A program made the position numbers and the translations under genes. The notes beneath the pieces were generated by a model that ran no database searches, had not been told where the DNA came from, and saw nothing but the letters and a program-made list of their open reading frames with translations. Shown piece by piece: positions 54,710 through 64,000 of a stretch of 64,000 nucleotides of DNA. The stretch comes from Anagrus nilaparvatae (taxonomy: Eukaryota > Arthropoda > Insecta > Hymenoptera > Mymaridae), in the NCBI GenBank assembly GCA_022575985.1, contig JAKSXM010000007.1:64076501-64140500 (forward strand). The letters run 5' to 3'. Each line of letters starts with the position of its first letter. The stretch's first letter is position 1.

Positions 54710-56010
54710 AAAATATAATACTACGTTATATTTTTGGGTGCAAGATTCAATGGTTTAGAAAAAGCAGCTGTCTTTTGGTTTGAATATTTTCAAATTTTCA
54801 ACTAAATTCGGAACCAGTCTTTAGGTTTTAATTTTTCTGACGATGTAATTCTTCATTTTATATATATTTCAGTTTTTCTAAATTTTCTTAAGTTTTTTTT
54901 TTATTTTTCCTTATCAACCATAATATACTATTTAATAAACTATTAATCTATTTGTTTTCCCGATTTTCTGTGTTTCCTTGAGTTTTTTCCAAATAACTGA
55001 TGGCAGGTTCAAATTCAAAGAGTAATTTTTAACATATTTTTTAACTTCATTTAGAATATTTAAAAAACAAAAAAGAACTGTAATTTTTCGTTGAACCTAG
55101 GACCTTTTTTTAAGAAACTGATCCTATTTAAATCGATTTTTTCGAAGTTTTAAACTTTTTATGACAGTTTCAATAAGAATTGTTCATATACAAAGACTTT
55201 CCAGTTAACTTTTGCTAAAAATAAATTTTTTATTTTTCAATTTATTGTATAGAAAATAATTTCCTTAAGTTACAAGAAATTCTCTTTAAGCAATATAATC
55301 TTGTATTATTGAAGCTTTGTATAGCTTGATGTAACTTTTAAGCTCTTACATCTTTTGATTCAATCAAAATTTAATTATTCGACAAACTGAAACAGAAAAC
55401 ACAAAAGATAATTGCAATTTTGAATAAAGGATCTAAAGTTACAAAATACTGTTTTTTATTAAAAAATTTTTTAATTCAATAACGTCATTTCTCAAACTGT
55501 TTAGAAATAATTCTGATAACCTGATTATCACACGAAAAATAAATAAACCCCTTGAAATTAAAATTTTTAATTGCATTTAAATTAAAATTGCTAATAAGCG
55601 TCTTTGTATTAAAAAGATTTCACAAAGCAAATTAAATGAAAAAAATTTTAATTTTAACTTACGAATCGAATATTTCAACAGATAAGTTCAAAAAATATTG
55701 CCGATTAAAAATCGTCATGAATTAAAAAAAATAAATAAAATTGACATTTTAATTGTTGTTTCAGTTTTTCAAATATCCATTTTCAGGAGGGATCAGCCAT
55801 ATACGTAATAATAATTTTTAAGTTTTTTATTTTATTTTAAGCTTTTATGAAAACTCATTTTCTTATCATTAATTTTTTTTTTTTTTTAAATTTCAATAGA
55901 AACACTTTTTTTACGCGACGAACGGATAACTTTAATAGTAAAAAAAAATTTTTTATAAATATTCCTTTTGTCAACTTTTTTATTTCATTTAAATGCACGC
56001 GGTTAGTTAT
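54710..56010. other. AT-rich intergenic stretch
   Basis: No gene or repeat was recognised. Confidence 0.5.
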
Positions 56011-56012
56011 TT

Positions 56013-56263
56013 ATTAAAATTATATTATTAAGTAAAATTGGCTGCTAATTTAAAATTCAACATCAGTTTTGTGCAAAACCTTTGAAGCATTCTCTAAAAT
56101 AGGGGTGACTTTGACAAATTTGCCTTAAAACATAACCCCAATACGGCTGCTTTACCCCGTTCACCCCTATTTTAGAGGATTTGTCAACAATTAAAATTTT
56201 TGCACAAAACTGATGTTGAATTTGAAATTAGCAGCCAATTTTACTTAAGAATATAATTTTAAT
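56013..56263. mobile_element. Foldback element, about 105-bp arms
   Basis: TAAGTAAAATTGGCTGCTAATTT on the left mirrors AAATTAGCAGCCAATTTTACTTA on the right, with AACATCAGTTTTGTGCAAAA / TTTTGCACAAAACTGATGTT and CTCTAAAATAGGGGTGA / TCACCCCTATTTTAGAG further in. The centre, ACATAACCCCAATACGGCTGC, is unpaired. Confidence 0.75.
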
Positions 56264-56269
56264 TATAAA

Positions 56270-57395
56270 AAATAAGTTTTATTTTAATTTTTTTATAACT
56301 ACCCTTATCCACGTTGGCACATTTAAAGGATTGTAAATAGGGCCAAAATGAATGAGACCACAATATATACAAAGTTTACTTAAATTTACATAAACAATAT
56401 TATGTTCAAGCATTTTTCAATAAAATTTGATACTTTTTTCATTGATTTTTCCAAACTTTTCTTATAATACCTGATCTACCCCTTTCGGCCCCCTTTTTAG
56501 AGTACATTTAAGGGTCGTAGGTCAAAACTAATGTCAGATTCTGAAAGAGCGTGAAATTTTACTAAAGGGATGAACTTTTTAGCCACGTATCTGCAAGGGA
56601 ATATATTTATTTTTGCTCACTTCCAAAACTCTCCGCCCCGGAGTTAATAAGTTAATTTTAGTTAATTAATTAGTTAATTAATTTTTACATTAAAAGTATA
56701 ATTTTTACATTAAAATTATAATTTTTCTTAAAATTTCGATTTTGAGATACCCTGGGCTTCCCTGAGATGCCTGTTGTTTCTAGGTCTATTTTTTTGGGTA
56801 AAATCATTTTTTTTAGTAAATTTAAAATGTTATAAAATATTTTGTACATTAAAAATTATTTTTTATAACTTAAAACAACTTTTATACAAACTTATTTATT
56901 ATTTTCCAATTATTTTCTATTATAATATCGAAATGAAACAGTTTTTAGCTAAAAAAAAAGCGCCAGACGAATTTTTAAAATTTTTTGATTTTTGTGTCTC
57001 TCAACAACTAAAAAACAAATTACCATTGGAATCTCGGGGAAATTTTCATTTTTATTTAAATTGTTTCAGGTGCACCATGTTCTACTATGGGGCGAAATAC
57101 GCCCATGCTTTTTTTTTTAATTTTAACGTTTAGGGTTATTATAAATGAAAAAATTAATTAAAACTCTTATAATTGTATATTTATTTTAAAAAAACATAAA
57201 TTGAATGATTTTTATAATGATTTTACTTAATTTTTTATAAACTTTATAAACATATGTATATATGGTGTCTATTATTAATTAATTTTTCGCATGGAAAAAA
57301 ATTCCTGGGTTGCAATTTTAGTATAGGCCTGGAGCATGGTTTTATTTGCGATTTTTTTTTAAAGCATGTCCATGGAATTTTTCGACGATAATTTT
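56270..57395. other. AT-rich intergenic stretch
   Basis: The plus frame 56774-57133 (119 codons) is AT-driven and Phe/Lys/Tyr-rich. From an ATG at 56933 it holds a more balanced piece, QFLAKKKAPDEFLKFFDF, then CVSQQLKNKLPLESRGN. I do not recognise it and do not call a gene. Confidence 0.45.
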
Positions 57396-57560
57396 AGTTT
57401 TAGGGGTCGCTGATTCCAAATCCGAAGTCCGTTTTGACCTAACGGTCCAATTTTTCGTAATTGCCCATTTGAGGTCATTTTTAACGTTTTTTTTGCCATT
57501 TTTTGTTAAAATTTTTAATATATTACCATTTTTCTCACACTACACTAATGTTTTTTGAGT
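57396..57560 (+). repeat. Type 2/3 hybrid module
   Basis: AGGGGTCGCTGATTCCAAATCCGAAGTCCGTTTTGACC joins the type 2 core to a type 3-like tail (AACGGTCCAATTTTTCG, AATTGCCCATTTGAGG). This is direct evidence that the module types belong to one superfamily. Confidence 0.6.
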
Positions 57561-57597
57561 CTCTATACCTAATTATCATATCTACTCACACAAAAAA

Positions 57598-57738
57598 AAA
57601 ACGGTAGCCCATAATAGGGATTCTTACGCTATTTTTCACGCTTTTTGGGCTAATTTTAGCTATTTTTATGAAATAATACTTGTTACCAAAAAACAGCCTA
57701 TAAGTGCCTATTATGGGCTACTGCACCGTTTTTAGATA
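57598..57738. mobile_element. Foldback repeat (ACGGTAGCCCATAATAGG)
   Basis: AAAACGGTAGCCCATAATAGG at 57598 mirrors CCTATTATGGGCTACTGCACCGTTTTT at about 57712. The inner arms (GGGCTAATTTTAGCTATTTTTATGAAATAAT) recur inverted at about 57806-57845, so a second partial copy follows. Confidence 0.65.
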
Positions 57739-57928
57739 AATTAAAAATAATATTCGTTATTAGCTACCTTAAAATACTCAAAAATCAGAAGCTGTAGATA
57801 AAAATTGGTATTATTTCATAAAAATAGCTAAAACTAGCCCTAATAGATTGTTACTTTTTAGCCCTTTGTTTGCATTCCCTTTGCCACTAACCTGTTTTTG
57901 GGAATCGGAGCATTAAGCCCTTTCTAGA

Positions 57929-58015
57929 CTATATTAATTTTTTTTAATCCTGGGTGCTTTGACTACAGCTCTAGGCTGCAGCCAAAGCACATGGGATTAA
58001 AAAAAATTAATGTAG
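57929..58015. repeat. 87-nt near-perfect hairpin
   Basis: CTATATTAATTTTTTTTAAT-CC...GTGCTTTG and its mirror CAAAGCAC...GGATTAAAAAAAATTAATGTAG pair over about 40 bp with few mismatches; apex near CAGCTCTAGGCTG. Size and shape suit a precursor microRNA or a tiny MITE. No second copy was seen in the window. Confidence 0.55.
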
Positions 58016-58074
58016 CTAAAAATGACTTTAAATTTGCTTGATTTACAACTCTAGTCGCAAATAGTATATTTACA

Positions 58075-58205
58075 TCTCGTGTTCAAAAAAGTAAAGAATA
58101 TCCCAAAGCGCACGTAATTTGCGATTTAGGGCATTCCTCATTTATGGACATTTCGGAAAAAACGTACTTTCTAGCCACTGACAAAAAAAATAGTCGTTAT
58201 TACAC
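58075..58205. repeat. Copy of the GTGTCCAGAAAAGTAAAGAATG repeat
   Basis: TCTCGTGTTCAAAAAAGTAAAGAATATCCCAAAGC, ATTTGCGATTTAGGGCATTC and CGTACTTTCTAGCCACTGAC correspond in order to 26308-26480. A short inverted piece is at 59765-59815. Confidence 0.6.
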
Positions 58206-58209
58206 GAGT

Positions 58210-59640
58210 ACAGAATGGATTAAGTATTCTTGATGTTTTCCCGATCTCCACAATTATCAAAAGCTTAACTCCGATCGGTTTATGCATTACGAAAAATAAT
58301 TTTAGAATTAATGTTAATACAATTTTTTATGAAAAGATGCATCGAGCAAGCCAAAAATAAAAAACAAAATGATTTACAGATCTGAAAAGTTCAACGTCAC
58401 TTTTTGAGCTTGTTTCAGCTTAAATACTTATTAACCGCTTCAAAAGTGAACCTCAGCTTGTGCTTCACTGCCCATATACCAACTTATCTTTGCATACTTC
58501 GAATTTTTCCTTATCTATTGATAAAGTTTAATAATTATCCATATTAATTAGTTTTACAATAAACTATACCTTGTGACCACAAATATCTCAAAAGCTATTC
58601 TTTTCGGTTTATGCACACGATAGACGGTAAAAGTTTTTAAATATGCCATTTAAAAGTAAAACATTTAATATCACAGGAGTATTATGCATATTTGAATAAG
58701 TTTTTCATCATTTTGCTAAATATTTTATTTGAAAGCTTCGTTGAATAAATATTTTAAAATATATATATATATATATAGCTTCAAAAATACAAATATGCAA
58801 ATATAAAAAGTTCAAATAGTGTTAATTTATAAGTTAAAAAACTGATTTTGTATTCTGCGCATGTTATTTTTACTTTTTTTGCATATTTATACATATATAT
58901 TGCGAAAATTTTTTTATTTGTATTATATTAAATCATTCGTAACTTTTAGCTTTAATTAAAATAAAGGAAAAAGCTTGAATTTACTGGATGAAAACTATTG
59001 TAATATAATAAAAAAGTTTACTAATTTTAAAAAATAATTTTATTATAAGTAATTAAAATTTTAATTATTTATGAAACTCAACAAGAGTAATATTGATATA
59101 AAATTAATTTTAAACTTTGATAGGTATATAATTTTTTTTTTAAAATAAATTTTAGGATCTGGCAGTGAGTACTTTGCGTAACTGAAATAGTAAAATTAAT
59201 TAACGAATATTAATACATGGAAGTATATCATTGTTTTCTTCTGTCAAAATGACAAACAGCTTTTTTTTTTGAAAAATTTATTTTATGCAAAAATTGTAGG
59301 ATTTTAAAAGTAAAAAAAAATATGTTATACCATAAATTTTATTCAAAATTATAAATTTTTTTTTTGTTAATCTTGATCATATTAGTAAAACATAATTATT
59401 TTTGAAAAATTGTAAAAATTATTTTCACAGTAATGTAATATAAACGTTCAAAAAACCTAGAAATTCAAATTATATGTACCTTTTTTTTAAAAGTCTATTT
59501 ATCAAAAGCATATAGTTGAAAAATCTTCCAGTAGAGCTTAAAATACTTAAAACATCAAACATTTTGGTTAAAAAGAGAAACCGCTGGGTTATTTCGTTTT
59601 GAAAGCTCTAGATCCGAAAATAGCAACTTTTAAAATTTAT
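58210..59640. other. AT-rich intergenic stretch
   Basis: No gene was recognised. A TA microsatellite lies at about 58760-58778. Confidence 0.5.
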
Positions 59641-59644
59641 GGGC

Positions 59645-59760
59645 CTTACTTTAGATTTTATGTGTCGCTGATGAAGAATTTCAGAGGTTTTGCGAGAGAA
59701 ATCGGCCCTTTTTTTTATGTACTCGCACTTTGAGTGCCTAAATTTTGGGAGTTTGGGTTG
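59645..59760 (+). repeat. Type 1 module, single copy
   Basis: TTTTATGTGTCGCTGATGAAGAATTTCAGAGG, then TTTATGTACTCGCACTTTGAGTGCC, the start and end phrases of the 140-bp type 1 unit. Confidence 0.55.
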
Positions 59761-59825
59761 CTGATCCAATCAATTTACGAGCGATTTGGGCCATTCTTTG
59801 CTTTTCTGGACACGAGCCATAAATA

Positions 59826-60532
59826 TTAGGGTGTTTCTTATTTCTCAAACTGCCCGTAGAGAAAAATACTGGCTCGAATATAATACTTCAGGTCATAAAA
59901 CTATTATCTAAAAAAAAATTTTTATAAACAACTTGATGTAGTGTGCCGATTTGCAAATGAAAATCGGTAAAAATCAGGAAAAAGGTTTTAAAAACGTTTT
60001 AAAAAGCTTTTACAAACCTTCCCAAAAACTTTTTACTACTAAAACGTTCTAAAAGCATGTTAATGAGAAAATATCTTTAAAAAACTGTAAATTATTACAT
60101 ATTTTATGATATTTGAACTTTATTTAAAATTTACAATCGTCTAAAAAGCAATTATCCACGCCAATTACAATTTGACTGTTTTATTCATTGATTTTGGCGA
60201 GGAGGCAATAAAAAAAGGCTTCTTTAAATGGTCAAAATACCTAAAAATAACCTCTTATGTTATAATTTACAGTTTTTTCTAGATATTTTTTTACTAATAA
60301 GCTTTTAGAACATTTTAGTAGTAAAAAGTTTTTGGGAAGGTTTCTAAAAGCTTTTTAAAACGTTTTTAAAACCTTTTTCGTGATTTTTACCGATTTTCAT
60401 TTGCAAATCGGCACACTACATCAAGTTGTTTATAAAAATTTTTTTTTTAGATAATAGTTTTATGACCTGAAGTATCATATTTGAGCCAGTATTTTTCTCT
60501 ACGGACAGTTTGGGAAATAAGAAACACCCTAA
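59826..60532. mobile_element. 707-bp foldback MITE with TAAATA target duplication
   Basis: The ends TTAGGGTGTTTCTTATTTC and GAAATAAGAAACACCCTAA are exact inverses; TAAATA flanks both sides (59820-59825, 60533-60538). The arms run about 280 bp with few mismatches (for example CAACTTGATGTAGTGTGCCG). The AT-rich centre (about 60110-60250) is unpaired and holds no transposase. The class is not certain from a 6-bp duplication. Confidence 0.8.
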
Positions 60533-60539
60533 TAAATAT

Positions 60540-61360
60540 ACTAATTTTATCAAAAATTATATATTTTAGTTTTTATTTGAAAAGTTGACAGTATGTAATA
60601 AACTCGGTACTTACGAGTACCTTAATGGAAAAAAAATTTGTTTTAATATTATTAAATATTATAACTTTTATTTTTTTGGTAAAAAAATGTGTTTTAAAAT
60701 TAGGTAATTCAAACCTAAAAAAAAAAAATAATAAACAGATAAATTTTTCATAAATTATTTAGAAATATCATTGAATTTAATTAGAATAAATTATAAAATT
60801 TTATAAAATATATTTATAATTATAACTTTGTATAATAGAACATGACAGATTTTCTGTATTTATAATTATTATAATTTTAACTTATATTGTTATCAAGATT
60901 TTTCTAGATAAATTATATATATAATTTATATAAAGTTTTCTGTAAAGTTCTTGTATTCTTAATAATATGACGAGTAAAATTATAAAGTTAGTATAATTTT
61001 ATTCTTAAAAATCTGAAAATAAATGCATCTTTTCATAAATTTAGATTTCTAAAGTTTAAAGTAAAGTTCGAGTAAAATTTTAGATTTCCGGATTTCCGAA
61101 AATTCTCGAAGGGATGATGATATTTAAAAATTTTATTGCGGAGGCCATGAGACTCATTTTTAAAAAATTAAATCAATAAATTTTGTTAATAATCATAAAA
61201 ACTGATCTTAAAATATTTTTGGTTCTGTGTCCCATCTAATATGAGTTATATGACAAAAGTCTTCAATTTGGGTCCGAAATATTTTTTTTCAAAAATATAA
61301 ATAAAAATAATAATTTTCCCTAGTTTTTAGCCTTCTAAACCCAACCCTTTCTTTTTTATA
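60540..61360. other. AT-rich intergenic stretch
   Basis: No gene or repeat was recognised. Confidence 0.5.
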
Positions 61361-61379
61361 GCGGTTTCAACATTTTAAG

Positions 61380-61474
61380 TTTTTTTTATTATAAATCGCA
61401 AATTATAAAAAAAAATAGCGTCGGTAATGTAAATGTTTACTCAAATTTTCTATTTACGATAATAACTCCTTAAG
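61380..61474. mobile_element. Right end of the TTAA-flanked MITE family
   Basis: AATCGCAAATTATAAAAAAA, AATAGCGTCGGTAATGT, ACTCAAATTTTCTATTTAC and TAACTCC|TTAA correspond to 28402-28483. The left end was not found. Confidence 0.65.
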
Positions 61475-61563
61475 TTTAGAGAAACTGATTTATTTTTTTA
61501 ATGGACTCTTATGTAAAATTTATTTTTGGATTAAAGAAGGCTTAAGCTATACCAATTATTAAA

Positions 61564-61566
<3 letters not shown>

Positions 61567-61599
<33 letters not shown>

Positions 61600-61600
61600 C
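61567..61600. repeat. (TA)n microsatellite
   Basis: About 17 TA units. Confidence 0.9.
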
Positions 61601-61619
61601 TGCTAAACCACGTATTAAA

Positions 61620-63265
61620 TCTAAATCTGTGCTTTAAGCTCTTAAAAAATTTTCTCAGCTATCGATCCTTCATAAAAAAGATTATTAAGTACTTTAAAAC
61701 TTTTCTTTTTTCTTTTTATACGTCTTTTTGTGTTAAAGAAACCTATTTAAAAAAAAAGAAAATCGTTCATCTACATATTTATTAAAGTTGTAAATAACTT
61801 TTATAGTTAATTCTCTTTTATACAAAAGTTTTATTGAATAAAATTGTCCTATATTTATAAATGTATATTAAAATTACTTTTAGTTTATTTCAGTAATATC
61901 TTAATTTGTATTAAAAACATGTAGAATGATAATTTCTTTTAAAAGAAAATATTTTTATGTAATATAAAGTTGACAATTTTATTTTATTGTACATTAGTAT
62001 TATAAAAAGATATTATTTATTTTTTATTCATGAATAATAATTATGACCTAAAACGTGCTTTTATAACTTTTAGGATCTCTTCCAAAATATTTTAGAAAAA
62101 TTTAATAACGATTATTTGACAGAGTGTCCAATAATTGATAATTAAATTTTTCATTTTTGGCAATATTTTATTTTATGTTGCCAAATTTCATACGTTTATC
62201 AGAAAACAATTACTTAACTCAAGAAAATTGTTTAATAATAAGTAGTTGCTATTATGTTTTTTTGGCTAGGAAAATCTAAAGTATCTTTTTATCTTTTTTT
62301 ATTAATTTGTCCAAAATTACGTTATATGACTAAGTGTAAGGAAAAAATACAGGGGGAGTGTACGCGTTGGATCTACCAATCTGGACCCCACTTGCAGAGA
62401 ATTTTTTTATGTTGAAAAATCACTCCCCATATCTAAAAAACAAAAGAAATGAGGCCAACCAGAAGAGTTTTCATTGACTTGCAAAGTGATAGCGTTATAC
62501 GGAAAAATACCTTAAAATCCCATTTTTTAACATTCATACCCAGAAGGCCTATAAGATCGAACTATAGGTACGGGTCGTGTTTTTTCAATATAATAAATCG
62601 CTCGGCCAATTAGTTTTAAAACAATTTGGTAACTGTCTATTTTTTACTGAAAAAAATTTTGCAGTCAAATTCTTGAGAAGAAAGTAGCCTTTATTGGAAA
62701 ACTTTTCGATTATGAGAACCCCAAAATCGTGTATTTAATGTTCCGCAACAAAGACTCTGATTTTTATAACTGTAGTACGTGTTACACTTAAAAAAAAATT
62801 TAATGCAAAACATAAAACCTAAAGAAAAGTTAAAGAATTTTAATTTTTTTCTTTTTGTCCCAAAATTTTTTTTTTGTCCTATGTCGTGATTCTCGCATTT
62901 TAAATGAGTGAAACTCATAAATTTTCTTTATACTTCAAGCAATTTGCAACCATTTAAACGAATAAAAACAAAAGCTGGCTGTCACAACCGGAATCCCGGT
63001 AGAACCTAGTTTCAAACTCAGATCAATGTTGAGTTTGCCAAAATTAGTGAATTAATTTCCGAAATTGGATAACCAAGTACTTGCAATAATGCATTTGCAT
63101 TTTTAAGATTTTAGTGGTCATAAATCTAATTTTATAAATTTTCAGCATTTATTTTCAGGATATGTTTGTAAAAATACTGTGCTTTAAAAGGCAAGCGAAG
63201 ACTAAAATTTTTTATCGTGTTAATTACTTATTTACAGATATCAAGTAATAATCAATTTGACGAAA
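61620..63265. other. AT-rich intergenic stretch
   Basis: No gene was recognised. A less AT-rich segment lies at about 62340-62660. The minus open frame 62691-62918 has no motif. Confidence 0.45.
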
Positions 63266-63298
63266 GAAAACGCTAAGTTCAGGTAATTCAGGCCTAGT

Positions 63299-63583
63299 CC
63301 AGAGGCCGATTTTAGACCTTCCCCGTGGAATGCATTTTACAATATCCACCTTAACACTGAGTTTCTGACAGAGACCTTCCTTATCGGGTATGTTGGCGAC
63401 ATGGTTCTTGCAATAACTGCCAAAAAGTACGGTGAAGTGCAAGAAAACTTGGCTACAGTATTGAGGCTCAGCAACTTATGCATTGTTAGAGCATTTAAGA
63501 GTACTAAGGGCTCTGTAGCTAAAACTGACTACCTTAAAAAGGAAGATTCTATTAATTATCAAAATTACTCAAAAAACCAATAA
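63299..63583 (+). pseudogene. R1/LOA-clade RT fragment around the YXDD motif
   Basis: The plus frame from about 63299 reads a decayed PSPWNAFYN (from GPDLWNAFYD), FLIGYVGDMVLAITAKKYGE (from a GYADDVALxITA block) and VQENLATVLRLSN, then leaves the family. The catalytic YADD has become YVGD. It is comparable in order to LWNAFYDGLL...IGYANDVALTI of the 30-32 kb copy. The minus frame 63224-63442 is its shadow. It lies 200 bp beyond the stop of the GPCR exon, so it may be in that gene's 3' UTR or flank. Confidence 0.65.
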
Positions 63584-63779
63584 AATATTACATTTAAAAA
63601 AAAATCAAGCAAAAATTAAGTACCCCGGGCAGAAACTTAATATAGGGCCATATATACACCTCCCTTCGGGATACCTATGCAATTCTTAATAAAATATTAT
63701 AATCTTTCTTTTAAAAATCTTTAAATTCAAAAATCATGTAAAAATAGTAAAAATTATAAATTCTAAATTCTAAACCTAC

Positions 63780-64000
63780 CTATAATATATTGACAGATGT
63801 ACTCGCTCTTGTAGATTTACTAGATGGACCCAAATAACGACTTTGATAATCTTGTTGTCTTTTTTTACAATAAATAACTTTTCTAAATGCTTTACGAAAA
63901 TTATCACTTAAAAATGCATATAATATTGGATTAACACAACTATTCATATATGCAATAACATGACTTATTATTTGTAATATTATAAATAAATAATCATTTG
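63780..64000 (-). CDS. Allatostatin-A receptor-like GPCR, C-terminal exon (partial)
   Basis: The minus strand is open from the window edge to TAG at 63780-63782, 72 codons. It reads [20 protein letters not shown] (TM7 with the NPxxY motif as NPILY), then [17 protein letters not shown] (helix 8 with a Cys suitable for palmitoylation), and a short cytoplasmic tail ending [10 protein letters not shown]. [20 protein letters not shown] followed by NFRKAFRK is characteristic of insect allatostatin-A receptors, related to vertebrate galanin receptors. The receptor is a Gq/Gi-coupled plasma-membrane protein for FGL-amide peptides. Upstream TMs lie beyond 64000, so whether the exon starts within a few codons cannot be seen. 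A galanin-like paralogue is the main alternative. Confidence 0.85.
   Translation of the reverse strand, partial: NDYLFIILQIISHVIAYMNSCVNPILYAFLSDNFRKAFRKVIYCKKRQQDYQSRYLGPSSKSTRASTSVNIL

Noticed and set aside
56774..57133. 119-codon plus frame
   Set aside because: First half is AT-driven; the second half looks slightly more protein-like but shows no recognisable domain, start context or splice site, so it is not called a gene.
63224..63442. Minus frame of 72 codons near the receptor exon
   Set aside because: The opposite strand carries a GYADD-like RT block in order with the R1/LOA family; the minus frame has no family text.
1..64000. tRNA and rRNA genes, CRISPR arrays
   Set aside because: No A/B-box tRNA cloverleaf, no rDNA text, and the tandem arrays lack CRISPR-type repeat/spacer layout; eukaryotic context makes CRISPR implausible.

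Overview
This is a very AT-rich (roughly three-quarters A+T by eye), intron-scale stretch of an arthropod nuclear genome, almost certainly an insect. The pointers to an insect are a neuropeptide GPCR terminal exon, Jockey/CR1-type and R1/LOA-type non-LTR retrotransposon remains, metazoan histone 3' stem-loops, and mariner/pogo-type MITEs. A small AT-rich genome such as a parasitoid wasp's would fit, but the species cannot be fixed from the sequence. No complete, intact host gene lies in the window.

The one well-supported host gene is at the right edge: the last coding exon of an allatostatin-A/galanin-type receptor on the minus strand (63780-64000, running off the window). A possible secreted-protein first exon (6144-6301, plus) and three unrecognised coding-like scraps (about 24.1-24.5, 28.9-29.3 and 54.6-54.7 kb) are weaker.

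The rest is mobile-element debris in an AT-rich background. (1) At least ten 5'-truncated or internally deleted non-LTR reverse-transcriptase copies lie at 8.2, 11.8, 13.1, 18.8, 32.1, 33.4, 40.3-41.1, 44.2, 44.7-45.0 and 45.9-47.1 kb. Several end in simple-repeat tails such as (TAA)n, (TTATC)n and (ATTTAC)n. Three R1/LOA-clade fragments lie at 12.3, 30.2-32.0 and 63.3 kb. (2) A broken gag-like gene with zinc knuckles (27.1-28.9 kb) is split by a TTAA-flanked MITE, which itself holds a nested perfect palindrome with its own 12-bp flanking direct repeats. (3) Many foldback/MITE elements occur: a mariner-like one with TA duplication (7.5 kb, partial copy at 43.8 kb), a pogo-like one (35.6 kb), a TAAATA-flanked one (59.8 kb), and giant foldbacks at 15.2-16.3, 53.6-54.4, 47.1, 56.0 and 57.6 kb. 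(4) Helentron/HINE-like elements at 46-573, 17778-18614 and about 52.06 kb have subterminal inverted repeats, a 3' hairpin and G-tract arrays.

The most unusual signals are: a superfamily of about 120-150-bp tandem modules sharing a GGGTCGCTGA-type core that recurs across the whole window and builds a 0.8-kb palindrome; hammerhead-ribozyme-like motifs with palindromic stem III typical of Penelope-like elements (best at 26848-26905); the GTCAAAAATTGAC/G-run arrays inside the HINE-like elements; and a GC-rich island (45.07-45.9 kb) with two outward-facing histone stem-loops around a gutted H2A/H4-like start.
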